From contig NZ_JAHWDQ010000005.1 in NCBI RefSeq assembly GCF_019312595.1, forward strand, positions 1 to 64,000: a stretch of 64,000 nucleotides of DNA. The letters run 5' to 3'. Positions 1-8,073 of the stretch are shown piece by piece. The notes beneath the pieces were generated by a model, which was not told the origin of the DNA, ran no database searches, and worked only from the letters and a program-made list of their open reading frames with translations. Position 1 is the first letter of the stretch. Each line of letters opens with the position of its first letter. The translations under genes were made by a program, and so were the position numbers. This DNA is from Zhongshania aquimaris (GTDB taxonomy: Bacteria > Pseudomonadota > Gammaproteobacteria > Pseudomonadales > Spongiibacteraceae).

Positions 1-2
1 GT

Positions 3-827
3 TACAACGGTGTGGCCACTGTTGATAAGAAACACCAGATCATTATCGACGCCCAGGCATTTGGTGAGGGCCAAGAACACCACACCCTACAGCCCGTGCT
101 TGAAACCGTGAAGTCCCGGTTAAACAAATTAGGCATTCGCAAAAATATCTTCAAAGGTCGCTACAAACCAATCATCACCGCAGACACCGGCTTTGCCAAT
201 GAAGCCAATATGGAATATCTCTACAGCAACAAAGTGGATGCCTACATTCCCGACAATCAGTTCCGCTCGCGCGATCCTAAATTCCAAGATCAAAAGACCA
301 AATATGGCAAGCGACATCAGACTAAACCAGAAAGCCAAAAGCGCAAGGTGATTCCGGCAAGCGAATTTAATTTTGATCCAGTGAACATGATTTGTATTTG
401 TCCTACGGGCAACAAGATCAGCTTCCGTGGTGAGCGACCCGACGAGAACGGCAATCCAAAAGCGTACTTTGAAGGAAAGCTTCTACAATGTAGAAATTGC
501 GGAATAAAAGATAAATGCATGAAAAACCCTGCTGCGGCAGATCACCGCAAAGGTGCAGGTCGGCAAGTCTCATTCTTGCTGGAGCATAAGAGAGAACCGA
601 ATTACACTGACTGGATGAAGCACCGAGTCGACAGCGACAAGGGCAAACAAATATACAGTCATCGCATGTCCGTGGTGGAGCCTGTATTTGGCAACATCAC
701 TACAAACAAAAGGCTGAATCGATTTAGTTTGCGTGGGAAGCAGAAAGTAGATGCTCAATGGAAGCTCTACTGTATGGTACATAACATTGAAAAGCTGATG
801 AATTACGGCAATATCGCGGTAAGGTGA
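3..827 (+). CDS. IS1182-family transposase, 3' part (runs off left edge)
   Basis: This is the C-terminal part of a DDE transposase; the reading frame is open back to the window edge (about 275 codons visible), so the true start lies outside. The N-terminal visible part reads as the first catalytic-Asp region (YNGVATVD followed by KHQII), then TADTGFAN carries a second candidate Asp, and SVVEPVFGNI carries the catalytic Glu. A cysteine cluster (CICPTGN, then CRNCGIKDKC) lies in the insertion typical of IS1182/IS5-like enzymes. It would catalyse transposition of its own element. No terminal inverted repeat could be identified after the stop, so the element's right end is not placed. Family call rests on motif layout; group IS1182 is the likely one. 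Confidence 0.8.
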   Translation, partial: YNGVATVDKKHQIIIDAQAFGEGQEHHTLQPVLETVKSRLNKLGIRKNIFKGRYKPIITADTGFANEANMEYLYSNKVDAYIPDNQFRSRDPKFQDQKTKYGKRHQTKPESQKRKVIPASEFNFDPVNMICICPTGNKISFRGERPDENGNPKAYFEGKLLQCRNCGIKDKCMKNPAAADHRKGAGRQVSFLLEHKREPNYTDWMKHRVDSDKGKQIYSHRMSVVEPVFGNITTNKRLNRFSLRGKQKVDAQWKLYCMVHNIEKLMNYGNIAVR

Positions 828-963
828 AGTAGATTAGGCGAATGTCTGCTGGAATATGAAAAATAAACGACCTGACGATGAAGAATTCGTATGAAAATTA
901 AATCAACTAAAAATATCTGGCTGGAAGATTACGTGAGCTACAAATACGTTTTCCTACAGCCTC

Positions 964-970
964 GTTAGGC
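964..970 (+). other. GTTAGGC, cassette-junction-like core
   Basis: A GTTRRRY heptamer lies 23 bases before the start codon of the next gene, the usual position of the recombination point at the beginning of an integron gene cassette. Only this half is recognisable; the expected left arm of a preceding attC site is not seen. It also forms a short AGCCT/AGGCT hairpin. Weak by itself; meaningful only together with the similar motifs at 1333-1358 and 2292-2297. Confidence 0.35.
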
Positions 971-992
971 TGGCGAACAATAAGAGGTTGAA

Positions 993-1337
993 ATGCAAAA
1001 AGTAATTTCCGCTGTATTTGTTGCTGTTGGTGGTATCTTCGGGTCGGTCTATCTCAAATACATCGGTGTGATATCCGAACCTTCACTTATAGTGCTGATA
1101 TTGGCTGCCACATTGGTCGGCCTATTTATATGCTATGCCGATAAAGTAAAAAGTATCAATCTGAAAGAAGGCGAGCTAATACTCCAAGAAATGAAAGAAA
1201 CGGAAGCATCTGTAAAAGAATTAGGTCGCGCAGTGCTAGAACTTAATGAAGCATCCAGCCACTCTCTTATGTTGGAGTCCTTTGATTCAGATGCAGATGA
1301 AAAAGCTGTTGAAAAACTGCGTAAGTTGGTCATCTAA
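993..1337 (+). CDS. Small two-helix membrane protein of unknown function
   Basis: A 114-residue protein that I do not recognise. Residues about 3-22 and 29-47 are hydrophobic and would form two membrane helices joined by a short loop. The rest (about 50-114) is charged, Glu/Lys-rich and probably helical or coiled coil, facing the cytoplasm. A good ribosome site (AAGAGG, 8 bases before ATG) supports the start. Its stop codon TAA lies inside the inverted repeat 1333-1357, as often found for genes in integron cassettes. It is co-oriented with the following Lit-like gene, 35 bases away. Function unknown; a partner in a two-gene defence cassette is only a possibility. Confidence 0.65.
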   Translation: MQKVISAVFVAVGGIFGSVYLKYIGVISEPSLIVLILAATLVGLFICYADKVKSINLKEGELILQEMKETEASVKELGRAVLELNEASSHSLMLESFDSDADEKAVEKLRKLVI

Positions 1338-1357
1338 CGCCGTAAGCAGGCGTTAGA
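1333..1357. repeat. Perfect 9-bp inverted repeat, cassette-junction-like
   Basis: TCTAACGCC and GGCGTTAGA pair perfectly around a 7-base loop. The left arm contains the stop codon of the preceding gene; the right arm contains GTTAGAT (1352-1358), which fits the GTTRRRY core at which integron integrases recombine, and the next gene starts 14 bases later. The site is far shorter than normal attC sites (about 57-141 bases), so it is either a deleted attC or an unrelated hairpin. There is no T-run, so it is a poor terminator. Confidence 0.45.
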
Positions 1358-1372
1358 TAAAAGGGATCGGAA

Positions 1373-2296
1373 GTGAGCGAGAATCATGAGTTAAAAAAAT
1401 TGTTTGAGGGCGTGGTTCCAGAGCGTCTTGATGAGGTGCTCGGTCTCATTGATACACACTCCGCTCAATTTCGTAGGGTTGGTGACAAAAGTGGCTTCAA
1501 TCTTGACGCAGGTGCTTATGGAGCAATTCAGTTTACGCAAAGATCCTTGGAGCAGCTTTGGCTGTTCGGTTTTGCTGGGCTATACGCACTTCACTCCTTC
1601 TCTGGCGTCATCTTTCTTGTAAAGTGCCGAGGCTTAAAGCTTGACCTTGACGAAATTGACGGGTTGCCGGCGCAGAAAGAGGAAAATAAGCGCTTTTCTA
1701 AAATAATAGAGACCATTAAAGGGCTGAATTCCGCTGAAAGCGAATATGACTTCACCTGGCCAGCTGGAATACCTAAGCCAGAAGAAGGAAGGCCAAAAGA
1801 TACAGAGCAAGCTGCTGTATTCGACCTTGTACTCATGGCAACGGCATACGTGTTTCTGCATGAGCTGAAACACGTCATTTTTGAATCGGAAGGGAACGCT
1901 CCCGAAGATCGATTATGTGAAGAACTTGAGTGCGATTCCTTTGCCTCAGAGATGATGCTCTCAAAAACACAGGACTATTCAGCCAAGAGTGGCTACCCAG
2001 AAGATCAGGTACGCATGAAAAGGTCGATTTCTATAGCGCTTGGGAGTGCCTTCCTTGCTGTTGCTACTCCCCCAAATAACTTAGGTGGAACGGCAACTCA
2101 TCCTGCGGTTCACGACCGTTGGTCTGCCACTCTCGGGAAAATTCAGCTAGAAGAAAATGATTTTTACTGGTTATATTTTGCTTCGCTAGCGATCGCTTTA
2201 TTGAAACACATGAAAATTGTCTTTCCTGTTCAGATGGTTGTTACTTATAAGCAGCTGGCCATTGCAGCAATCAAGGCGCTAGAAGAAGGCATCTAA
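1373..2296 (+). CDS. Lit-like peptidase U49 family protein (putative zinc protease)
   Basis: A 307-residue protein with a zinc-protease motif HELKH at residues 163-167 and a downstream acidic motif EELECDSFA (about 183-191) that can supply the third metal ligand. This arrangement and length fit the peptidase U49 family, whose known member is E. coli Lit, a phage-exclusion protease that cleaves EF-Tu when T4 gol peptide appears. The GTG start at 1373 is preceded by AAGGGATCGG. The gene ends at TCTAAC, like the gene before it, and is followed by half of an attC-like site. A role in phage defence is inferred from family only; other stand-alone HExxH proteins of unknown role are possible. Confidence 0.62.
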   Translation: MSENHELKKLFEGVVPERLDEVLGLIDTHSAQFRRVGDKSGFNLDAGAYGAIQFTQRSLEQLWLFGFAGLYALHSFSGVIFLVKCRGLKLDLDEIDGLPAQKEENKRFSKIIETIKGLNSAESEYDFTWPAGIPKPEEGRPKDTEQAAVFDLVLMATAYVFLHELKHVIFESEGNAPEDRLCEELECDSFASEMMLSKTQDYSAKSGYPEDQVRMKRSISIALGSAFLAVATPPNNLGGTATHPAVHDRWSATLGKIQLEENDFYWLYFASLAIALLKHMKIVFPVQMVVTYKQLAIAAIKALEEGI

Positions 2297-2314
2297 CAAA
2301 TTGCTGCACGCGGA
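2292..2314 (+). other. Left half of an attC-like site (truncated)
   Basis: TCTAAC followed by AAATTGCTGCACGCGGA overlaps the stop codon of the Lit-like gene and resembles the left half of common integron attC sites. No matching right half (AGCAATTTGTTAGA-like) occurs before 2490, so the site looks truncated or decayed. Confidence 0.35.
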
Positions 2315-2490
2315 TAAGCATACGATCTCCATCAAAATACGTATTTTCGTCCGTCCGCTTTTTACCAATACGAGCCCTCTGTTGTTCAGTCTGAACATTT
2401 TTTGATCCTCAAGCGGTCAGCGTCAATTCTACAATTAGTTAAAAAGTGTGAACATCTTCCGAATACATTTCGACCTAGGGCGTGAGTAAA

Positions 2491-4914
2491 CTATTTGGCC
2501 ATTTCATCTGAAGCGACTGCATTGTTGTGAATATCGCCGCGCACAAATTTATGTAGCAGCACCGGCAGCAGGGTAAGGTCGGCGATAAGCGCAATAATGA
2601 TTGCCAAGCCTGTCAGCAGACCAAATAGTACGCTTGGCACAAAATCTGAGAAGCCAAGCAAGGCAAAGCCAATAGCAATAATTAGCGAGGTGTAGATTAG
2701 CGCGTAGCCAACGCTGTGGTGGCTGCGTTCGATGGCTTTTTCTGCGCTGGTGTTTTTGAGTTCTTGTAAGTAGCGGTGGGTGTAGTGAATGGTGTCATCC
2801 ACCGCGATGCCCATGGCGATAGCGGCTATGGTCATAGTCATAAAGTCGAGTGGGATTCTCAACCAGCCCATAATCCCAAGTATTGCGATGGCCGAGATAA
2901 TATTTGGGATGATAGCGATGGACGCAATTTTAACCGAGCGAAATATGAGGCAGAAGGCGATGCCTAAGGCGATAAACACCGCGCCCAGTGTCAGTATTTG
3001 CGAGGTGAACAGCTGCTCTAACATCGCCTGGTAAAGCACAAATAAACTGCTGAGTTGATAATCGTCCTTCGATATTCCCAAGGCCTGAATTTTCCCGTGA
3101 ATCTCCGCTAGCATGGCGCCACGGTCTAGCCCTTCGGTGCTGTCTTTAATTCGAGCGCTGATGCGCAGTTGCGCTGGCGGTTCCAAGAAGAAGCTGCCCA
3201 GCAGATCTTCCCGAATACCTTTGTCTAAAGTCCAGTAAATGGCGGTTAATTCGTATTCAGTAAGCGGTCTGCCGTTATTAATTTGCTTAGCTAGCTGGGT
3301 AAAATTTAATACTGATAGGCGGGTGCCCATGGCCTCAAATTCGCCTAGTGCTTTCTGTATTCTCTGTACATTTTGAATATCTTTGGCGCGCAATACCAAG
3401 TTTTTGTCAGGCCGTGGTTCTTCCGGTGGTGTGTAAATGATGTCGAGCGGGGTGGATCCGCCAAACTCTTTGTCGATAAAGCTGAGCTCCTTATATACCT
3501 CAGTTTTTTCGCCAAAATAATTAATAAAACTATTTTCTACATTTAACTGTAGTGCGCCAAACACGCTGGCACCGAAAAAGATAATGCTGACTAGTATTAT
3601 TGCTCCGCCGCTTTTTATACATATGTGGTGGAGGGCGTTCACTGGCCTGGCGAGGAAGGTGGTGTTCGAGCTAGGTTTTTCGCGAGGGAAAAGCAGTAAC
3701 AGAGCTGGGAACAGTAGTAGTGTGCAGAGAATAGTGACAGCCATAGCGACAATCATCATCCATCCGAACGCGATAACGGGTTGGATTTCACTTAGCAGTA
3801 GAGAGGCAAATCCCAGCGATGTGGTAAAACCTGCGAAAAAGCACGGCGCGATTTTATTCTTCAGTGTCAGTACCACCAGGTCTTTTTGGCTGATGTCTGG
3901 GTGTGATTCAGCGTCTTCGCGGTACTGAACAATTAAGTGGATCACAATCGCGAGGCTTAGAATAAGCTGCAGAGAAATAAAGTTAGAGGAGATAACGGTG
4001 GCTTTTAAATTGAGCAAGCCAAAGGCGCCCACGGTAATGAGTAGGTTACTGGCGCAGCAGGCAACGGTGATGATAACCCAGCTAAAGCGCCGAAATACTA
4101 GAAGTACCAGTAGGCATATAAGAAGGGCTATGGCGCTGCCGAACACCTTCAGGTCATTTTGAATAATGTTAATGAGTTGGTAGCCTAGGACGTGAACCCC
4201 ACCGAGGTAGAGGTCGGCGTCTGCGCTATAGTCTTTAATAATGCCGCGAAGAATTTCAATTTCTTTGTTGCGGGTTTCTCTAAGTGCCTTCTCCTGCGGT
4301 GCGGCTTTGGCCTTTAGGTGCGCTAGCTCGGTCTTGTCGTCTTTGCTTAGTGCACCATCTAAGCGTTTGGATTGAATGGCCAGAATGTCGGCATTTATAT
4401 TTTGTAGAATGATGTCGGGCTTAAATAGAACTTGGATGCCGCTAGCGGTTTGTTCGTGGTTTATTAGCAAACCGTCATAAATGGGATGGTCTTTAAAGAG
4501 ACTGCGAAGTTCGGAGGCCGGCAGTTGTAATTTTTGCTGGGTGAAATCGTTTGGCTTCATGTCGGCGCTAAGTTCTTTGCCAGCCTTCGATAGTAGCGGC
4601 ACGGTCATGACCGAGCGCACGGCTTTTACCCGGGGAAGTTGTTCTATTTTACCGCTGATGGCCGCTATGTTTTGCAGGCTGGTTTCAGAGAAGATGTCGC
4701 CGCTTTTTGGGCGGTAGGCAATGATAAGGAACTCTTCGGGTGAGAACTGTTGGTTTATTTTTTGGCTCTTTATGAACTCTTCATTGTCTTCAGAAATTAA
4801 AGTGTCGGCAGAGGCATTAGTTTCAAAGTCTTTGCTGTGCCATGCGAAGAAGCCGACCAGAATGACGAAGACGAAAAGTATTATTTTGTGTCGTGAAAAT
4901 AGTGCTTCCAGCAT
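2491..4914 (-). CDS. RND-superfamily (MMPL-type) exporter
   Basis: An 807-residue inner-membrane protein with the duplicated layout of RND exporters: a membrane helix at the N-terminus, a large periplasmic loop (about 35-245), a block of five helices, a second helix and periplasmic loop, and a final five-helix block. GIAVDDTIHYTHRY in the C-terminal block contains the acidic pair expected in the proton-relay helix. It is half the size of typical drug pumps' trimer partners and lacks an adjacent membrane-fusion protein; relatives are annotated as predicted RND exporters and can move lipids or hopanoids. It follows mlaA with 14 bases between, so a role in outer-membrane lipid traffic is plausible. 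A paralogue lies at 33644-36169. Confidence 0.85.
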   Translation of the reverse strand: MLEALFSRHKIILFVFVILVGFFAWHSKDFETNASADTLISEDNEEFIKSQKINQQFSPEEFLIIAYRPKSGDIFSETSLQNIAAISGKIEQLPRVKAVRSVMTVPLLSKAGKELSADMKPNDFTQQKLQLPASELRSLFKDHPIYDGLLINHEQTASGIQVLFKPDIILQNINADILAIQSKRLDGALSKDDKTELAHLKAKAAPQEKALRETRNKEIEILRGIIKDYSADADLYLGGVHVLGYQLINIIQNDLKVFGSAIALLICLLVLLVFRRFSWVIITVACCASNLLITVGAFGLLNLKATVISSNFISLQLILSLAIVIHLIVQYREDAESHPDISQKDLVVLTLKNKIAPCFFAGFTTSLGFASLLLSEIQPVIAFGWMMIVAMAVTILCTLLLFPALLLLFPREKPSSNTTFLARPVNALHHICIKSGGAIILVSIIFFGASVFGALQLNVENSFINYFGEKTEVYKELSFIDKEFGGSTPLDIIYTPPEEPRPDKNLVLRAKDIQNVQRIQKALGEFEAMGTRLSVLNFTQLAKQINNGRPLTEYELTAIYWTLDKGIREDLLGSFFLEPPAQLRISARIKDSTEGLDRGAMLAEIHGKIQALGISKDDYQLSSLFVLYQAMLEQLFTSQILTLGAVFIALGIAFCLIFRSVKIASIAIIPNIISAIAILGIMGWLRIPLDFMTMTIAAIAMGIAVDDTIHYTHRYLQELKNTSAEKAIERSHHSVGYALIYTSLIIAIGFALLGFSDFVPSVLFGLLTGLAIIIALIADLTLLPVLLHKFVRGDIHNNAVASDEMAK

Positions 4915-4928
4915 GCGTGGAGTCCTGA

Positions 4929-5786
4929 TTATTTTTGTGTGCTTGCGTTCTGCGATTCGTCAGACTTGAATTGCTGGTCTCTCAGTAAGCCCTGTATGTG
5001 CATATTGCGAAAGAATATATAGGGGTCATCACTTTTAGCGCGCAATGTTTCATAGCTTTCAGCTTGGCCTGCAAAGTCTTGGGTGGCATCGGTAGCCATG
5101 ATGTAAGTCGTATCTGGTTGTTCGGTAATGTAGGGAATGGGATTTAAAAAATAGTCAGCTACCACACCGGTGCCGCCGCGTAAGTCTGACGGCCCAATAA
5201 AGGGTAAAACAATATAGGTGCCATAGCTGCTGCCATATTCTGCCAAGGTGTCAGCGAAGCCGGTTTCTTGTTTGGGTAAATCAAACCATGCTTTTGCGGG
5301 GTCAAATATGCCCGCGATACCAATGGTGGTGTTAAGTAAAAAGCGGGCGGTGGTGGCGCCGGCTTTGGCTGGTTCCCATTGCAATAGATGGTTAATGATG
5401 TGAATGGGCGCTTTGATATTGTCGAACACATTGCCAATTCCGGTTCTGACGACGGCAGGCGTGACGTAGTTGTAGCCCTTCGCAACGGGAATAAGCACAT
5501 AGCGATAGCTAACGTCATTGAAGGCAAACATCGCCCTATTAAAGGCCATTAAGGGATCGTTGTAGTCACTTTCTTCATAGCTAACGACAGTGATTTCGTC
5601 GTCGCTCAAGTCGACTGCTGTTGCGCTGGTCTGTTGCGCGGCTTCGCCGCTGCCCTCGGCTGCTAGCGCGCTGCTGAAGGGCAGGCTAGTGGTTAACAGC
5701 AATAGACTTAGCAATAGTGCTTCGAATATGGATGTTGCGCTTTTGCGGTGGGGCGAGTGTTGATGGTACGTGTGTTTAGACGGCAT
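4929..5786 (-). CDS. mlaA: MlaA/VacJ family protein
   Basis: A 285-residue exported protein of the MlaA (VacJ) family, which in E. coli forms a doughnut in the outer membrane that removes misplaced phospholipids for the Mla retrograde pathway. Family sequence is clear from DPLMAFNRAMFAFND (about residue 77) through the amphipathic core RFLLNTTIGIAGIFDPA, ETGFADTLAEYG and YIVLPFIGPSDLRGGTG. A signal peptide (about 1-42, ending SALAA) precedes an acidic linker. No cysteine is present at the cleavage site, so this copy is not an obvious lipoprotein, unlike E. coli MlaA. It is the first gene of a pair with the RND exporter; no other mla gene is in the window. Confidence 0.88.
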   Translation of the reverse strand: MPSKHTYHQHSPHRKSATSIFEALLLSLLLLTTSLPFSSALAAEGSGEAAQQTSATAVDLSDDEITVVSYEESDYNDPLMAFNRAMFAFNDVSYRYVLIPVAKGYNYVTPAVVRTGIGNVFDNIKAPIHIINHLLQWEPAKAGATTARFLLNTTIGIAGIFDPAKAWFDLPKQETGFADTLAEYGSSYGTYIVLPFIGPSDLRGGTGVVADYFLNPIPYITEQPDTTYIMATDATQDFAGQAESYETLRAKSDDPYIFFRNMHIQGLLRDQQFKSDESQNASTQK

Positions 5787-5891
5787 CCATTCACCTTGCT
5801 ATGTTATTGTACCGGCACATTCTTTATACCGGCGCCAGCATTTAGAAGGGTATAGTGCGCAATCGTTCCCTAGCCTATTCTGGCTTAAACT

Positions 5892-6689
5892 TTAGTCGTT
5901 AGGATTTTCAGTGTTGCCATGACGACCGATTCCTTGCTCAAAACGCTTGGCGCCAGAGACCGTTTCGCCGCTGTTTAGGGTTTGCATACCCCATTTGAAC
6001 TCATTGCTAATTGCCGCTGCCTCGTCCATTCCCCACTGATCGTAGGCGCTGCGGCGGTCATTGCGCAGGCATTCTTGAGGGAATGCAGCAATTTGTAGCG
6101 CGAGTTCTTCGGCGCTGCTGCGAAGCGCCGCTGGCGGCACAACGCGGTTGGCTAGGCCAATGCTGAGCGCTTCTTGGGCCTTGACTGCACGGCCAGTGAG
6201 AATCATATCCATCGCGCGGCTCATGCCAATTAGACGGGGTAGTCGTACCGTCCCACCGTCTATAAGCGGAACCCCAAAACGACGACAGAATACGCCGAAT
6301 ACAGCGCGCTCGGTGGCGATGCGCATATCGCACCAGAGGGCGAGCTCTAGGCCGCCGGCAACACAGTAGCCGTCAATAGCGGCAATTACCGGTTTATTTA
6401 ATGCTAGGCGGCTAGGCCCCATTGGCCCGATACCGTCAGTCTCGAGTGGATTGCGGCGCCCTGGGTCTTCGCTGGCCACCGCTTTTAAGTCGGCACCAGC
6501 ACAAAAATTGTGCTCTGCGCCGCTTAAGATAGCGACTGACAGTTCGGGATCGGCATCAAAATCTACAAACGCTTTGGCCAGTGATCTGGCGGTGTCGCCG
6601 TCGACCGCATTGCGCGCACCGGGACGCTCGATCGTGATCCAGACCAGCGGTGGCTGTCGTACGATGCTGATTGTGTGTGTATCTGTCAT
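5892..6689 (-). CDS. Enoyl-CoA hydratase/isomerase family protein
   Basis: A 265-residue crotonase-fold enzyme acting on CoA thioesters, probably in fatty-acid or related beta-oxidation. The oxyanion-hole motifs are present: HNFCAGADLKAV and IDGYCVAGGLELALWCD. The first catalytic Glu (GLELA) is kept, but the segment AVFGVFCRRFGVPLIDGG has Cys where classical hydratases have the second catalytic Glu; an Asp lies nearby in PLIDGG. That pattern is shared by a subgroup of crotonases whose reactions are often not determined. I chose the ATG at 6689 (MTDTHTIS) over an upstream GTG because the family begins here. It is divergent from the TetR gene and may be its target. Confidence 0.85.
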   Translation of the reverse strand: MTDTHTISIVRQPPLVWITIERPGARNAVDGDTARSLAKAFVDFDADPELSVAILSGAEHNFCAGADLKAVASEDPGRRNPLETDGIGPMGPSRLALNKPVIAAIDGYCVAGGLELALWCDMRIATERAVFGVFCRRFGVPLIDGGTVRLPRLIGMSRAMDMILTGRAVKAQEALSIGLANRVVPPAALRSSAEELALQIAAFPQECLRNDRRSAYDQWGMDEAAAISNEFKWGMQTLNSGETVSGAKRFEQGIGRHGNTENPND

Positions 6690-6941
6690 TGTCGTCGACC
6701 GTGTTAATTTAAATAAGAGTGGCACCACGTTTTTATCATTGTGGCATTTTCTTAGTCCCTGTGTCTTATCGTGTTATTTTATGCTCGACCATGAGCACTG
6801 CACTAATATAGTTTTAATAGGTCTCAAAATTGAAGGTGGCAGATTTAGTATCTGTCGTATGAATAAACTAACTTATATAAATGGAATTTCTCACCGAGTG
6901 CGGCAAACCGTGCACATTGCGGTGTGACAGAGGAAAAATGG

Positions 6942-7529
6942 ATGGCACGACCAAGAGTTAGGGAGCAATTACTAGACGCGGCGTATGACTTGCTGCAAAG
7001 GGAGGGTATTGCTGCACTAACAACCCGTCATATAGCCAGCTGTGCGGGAACCACAGAGGCTAGTGTATTTAATAATTTTGGCGACAAGGCCGGTTTGCTA
7101 TATGCATTGATCGGTGAGCGCCTGCCCGAAGTGCAAGCCGTTAAATCTGCGATAGATGCAGACCTGCAAGACGATGTGGCGGTTTGGTTAGAAAATGTCT
7201 ACCAAGCTGCAGAATTATTTTATATTGCCATTATTCCTTTGACCGCGCCGCTTTGGGGGCGGGAAGGGTTGGGTGACGGTCAATTACTTGGTGATCGGCA
7301 TCCGCTACATGGCTTGGTGGTGGCGCGTTTTCTACAGTTTCAGCGGGAAGGCGTGTTAGGCCCGGGTAGCGATGCCTGCGCCCTAGCGACTATTGTGTTG
7401 GGGGCGGCGTTGCACAACGGCTTTAATCTGGTGGCGCACGGTCGTGTTGCGCTGGCAGAGAATCGGAACGGGCAGCCCGGTCGCTTGGTGACAAGTTTGC
7501 TGCCTTTGTTTGGCGCTGTGGCAACTTAA
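6942..7529 (+). CDS. TetR-family transcriptional regulator
   Basis: A 195-residue one-domain repressor. Residues about 4-50 form the TetR DNA-binding domain (RVREQLLDAAYDLLQREG, TTRHIASCAGTTEASVFNNFGDKAGLLYAL); the remainder is a ligand-binding helical domain with no recognisable specificity. The ATG at 6942 has a strong ribosome site (AGAGGA, 7 bases away) and is preferred to the GTG at 6924. It is transcribed away from the crotonase gene, with a 252-base shared upstream region, the usual arrangement for a local repressor of a neighbouring catabolic gene. Effector unknown. Confidence 0.88.
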   Translation: MARPRVREQLLDAAYDLLQREGIAALTTRHIASCAGTTEASVFNNFGDKAGLLYALIGERLPEVQAVKSAIDADLQDDVAVWLENVYQAAELFYIAIIPLTAPLWGREGLGDGQLLGDRHPLHGLVVARFLQFQREGVLGPGSDACALATIVLGAALHNGFNLVAHGRVALAENRNGQPGRLVTSLLPLFGAVAT

Positions 7530-7591
7530 TCGAGTGTTAGGAATCGTCTTTATTTTTCAGTGGCGTGCTAGCCAGTGTGCTTATCTAAACT

Positions 7592-7626
7592 CAAAAAAAG
7601 CCGGCACCACGAAAAGTGGTGGCCGG
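7592..7626 (-). terminator. Rho-independent terminator of nirBD
   Basis: Read on the minus strand, a GC-rich hairpin (CCGGCCACCAC, loop TTTTC, GTGGTGCCGG, with one bulged base) is followed by CTTTTTTTG. It lies about 55 bases past the nirD stop codon and is correctly oriented for it. Confidence 0.85.
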
Positions 7627-7679
7627 ACGAGGGGGAGACTACGGTTAACCCTGACAAGAGTCGAGCTTGTGTATTGGGT

Positions 7680-8003
7680 TTATTGGGCAATGCGTATCTG
7701 AACCGAATCACCTTCGGTGCGGGCTTCGTAGCACGCGATAGATACGCCGTCATCTTCCAGGCATTTTCCTGCTGCAAGGCTAAAGTGTTGTTTGTAAATG
7801 GGTGATGCTACCGCGAGGGTGCCTTGTACGCTGCACACAATGCCTCTAGACAGTACATTGGCATTGCTGAACGGGTCTTTGTTGGCCAGCGCGTAAACGC
7901 TGTCATTTACGCGGAATATGGCGACCTGAGTTTCATCAATCAAAGCGGCAACGCCGGTGTTCGGTATGATGTCATCGAGACTGCAAACGGTTGTCCACGA
8001 CAT
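7680..8003 (-). CDS. nirD: Nitrite reductase (NADH) small subunit
   Basis: A 107-residue Rieske-fold protein, the small subunit of the cytoplasmic siroheme nitrite reductase. It has the NirD pattern (MSWTTVCSLDDIIPNTGVAA, then VAIFRV, ALANKDPFSNANVLSRGI, then SPIYKQHFSL) and, as is usual for NirD, lacks the Cys/His ligands of a true Rieske cluster. Ribosome site AGGATTAACTA precedes the ATG. It follows nirB by 70 bases containing a hairpin, and a terminator follows it. No nitrate reductase gene (nasA) comes after it, although it often does in relatives. Confidence 0.93.
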   Translation of the reverse strand: MSWTTVCSLDDIIPNTGVAALIDETQVAIFRVNDSVYALANKDPFSNANVLSRGIVCSVQGTLAVASPIYKQHFSLAAGKCLEDDGVSIACYEARTEGDSVQIRIAQ

Positions 8004-8030
8004 TAGTTAATCCTCATATAAAATCTTGTT

Positions 8031-8059
8031 GGCCAGTGGTCTTTAGAGACCGCCTGGCC
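8031..8059 (-). other. Intercistronic hairpin between nirB and nirD
   Basis: GGCCAG and CTGGCC enclose GGTCT and AGACC around a four-base loop, giving an 11-bp two-part stem between the nirB stop and the nirD ribosome site. There is no following T-run, so it is more likely an mRNA stability or processing element than a terminator. Confidence 0.6.
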
Positions 8060-8073
8060 TTGATGCATTGCTG

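Noticed and set aside
3584-3928. 114-residue ORF on the plus strand inside the RND exporter gene
   Set aside because: Antisense shadow of a long, well-supported gene; no start signal.
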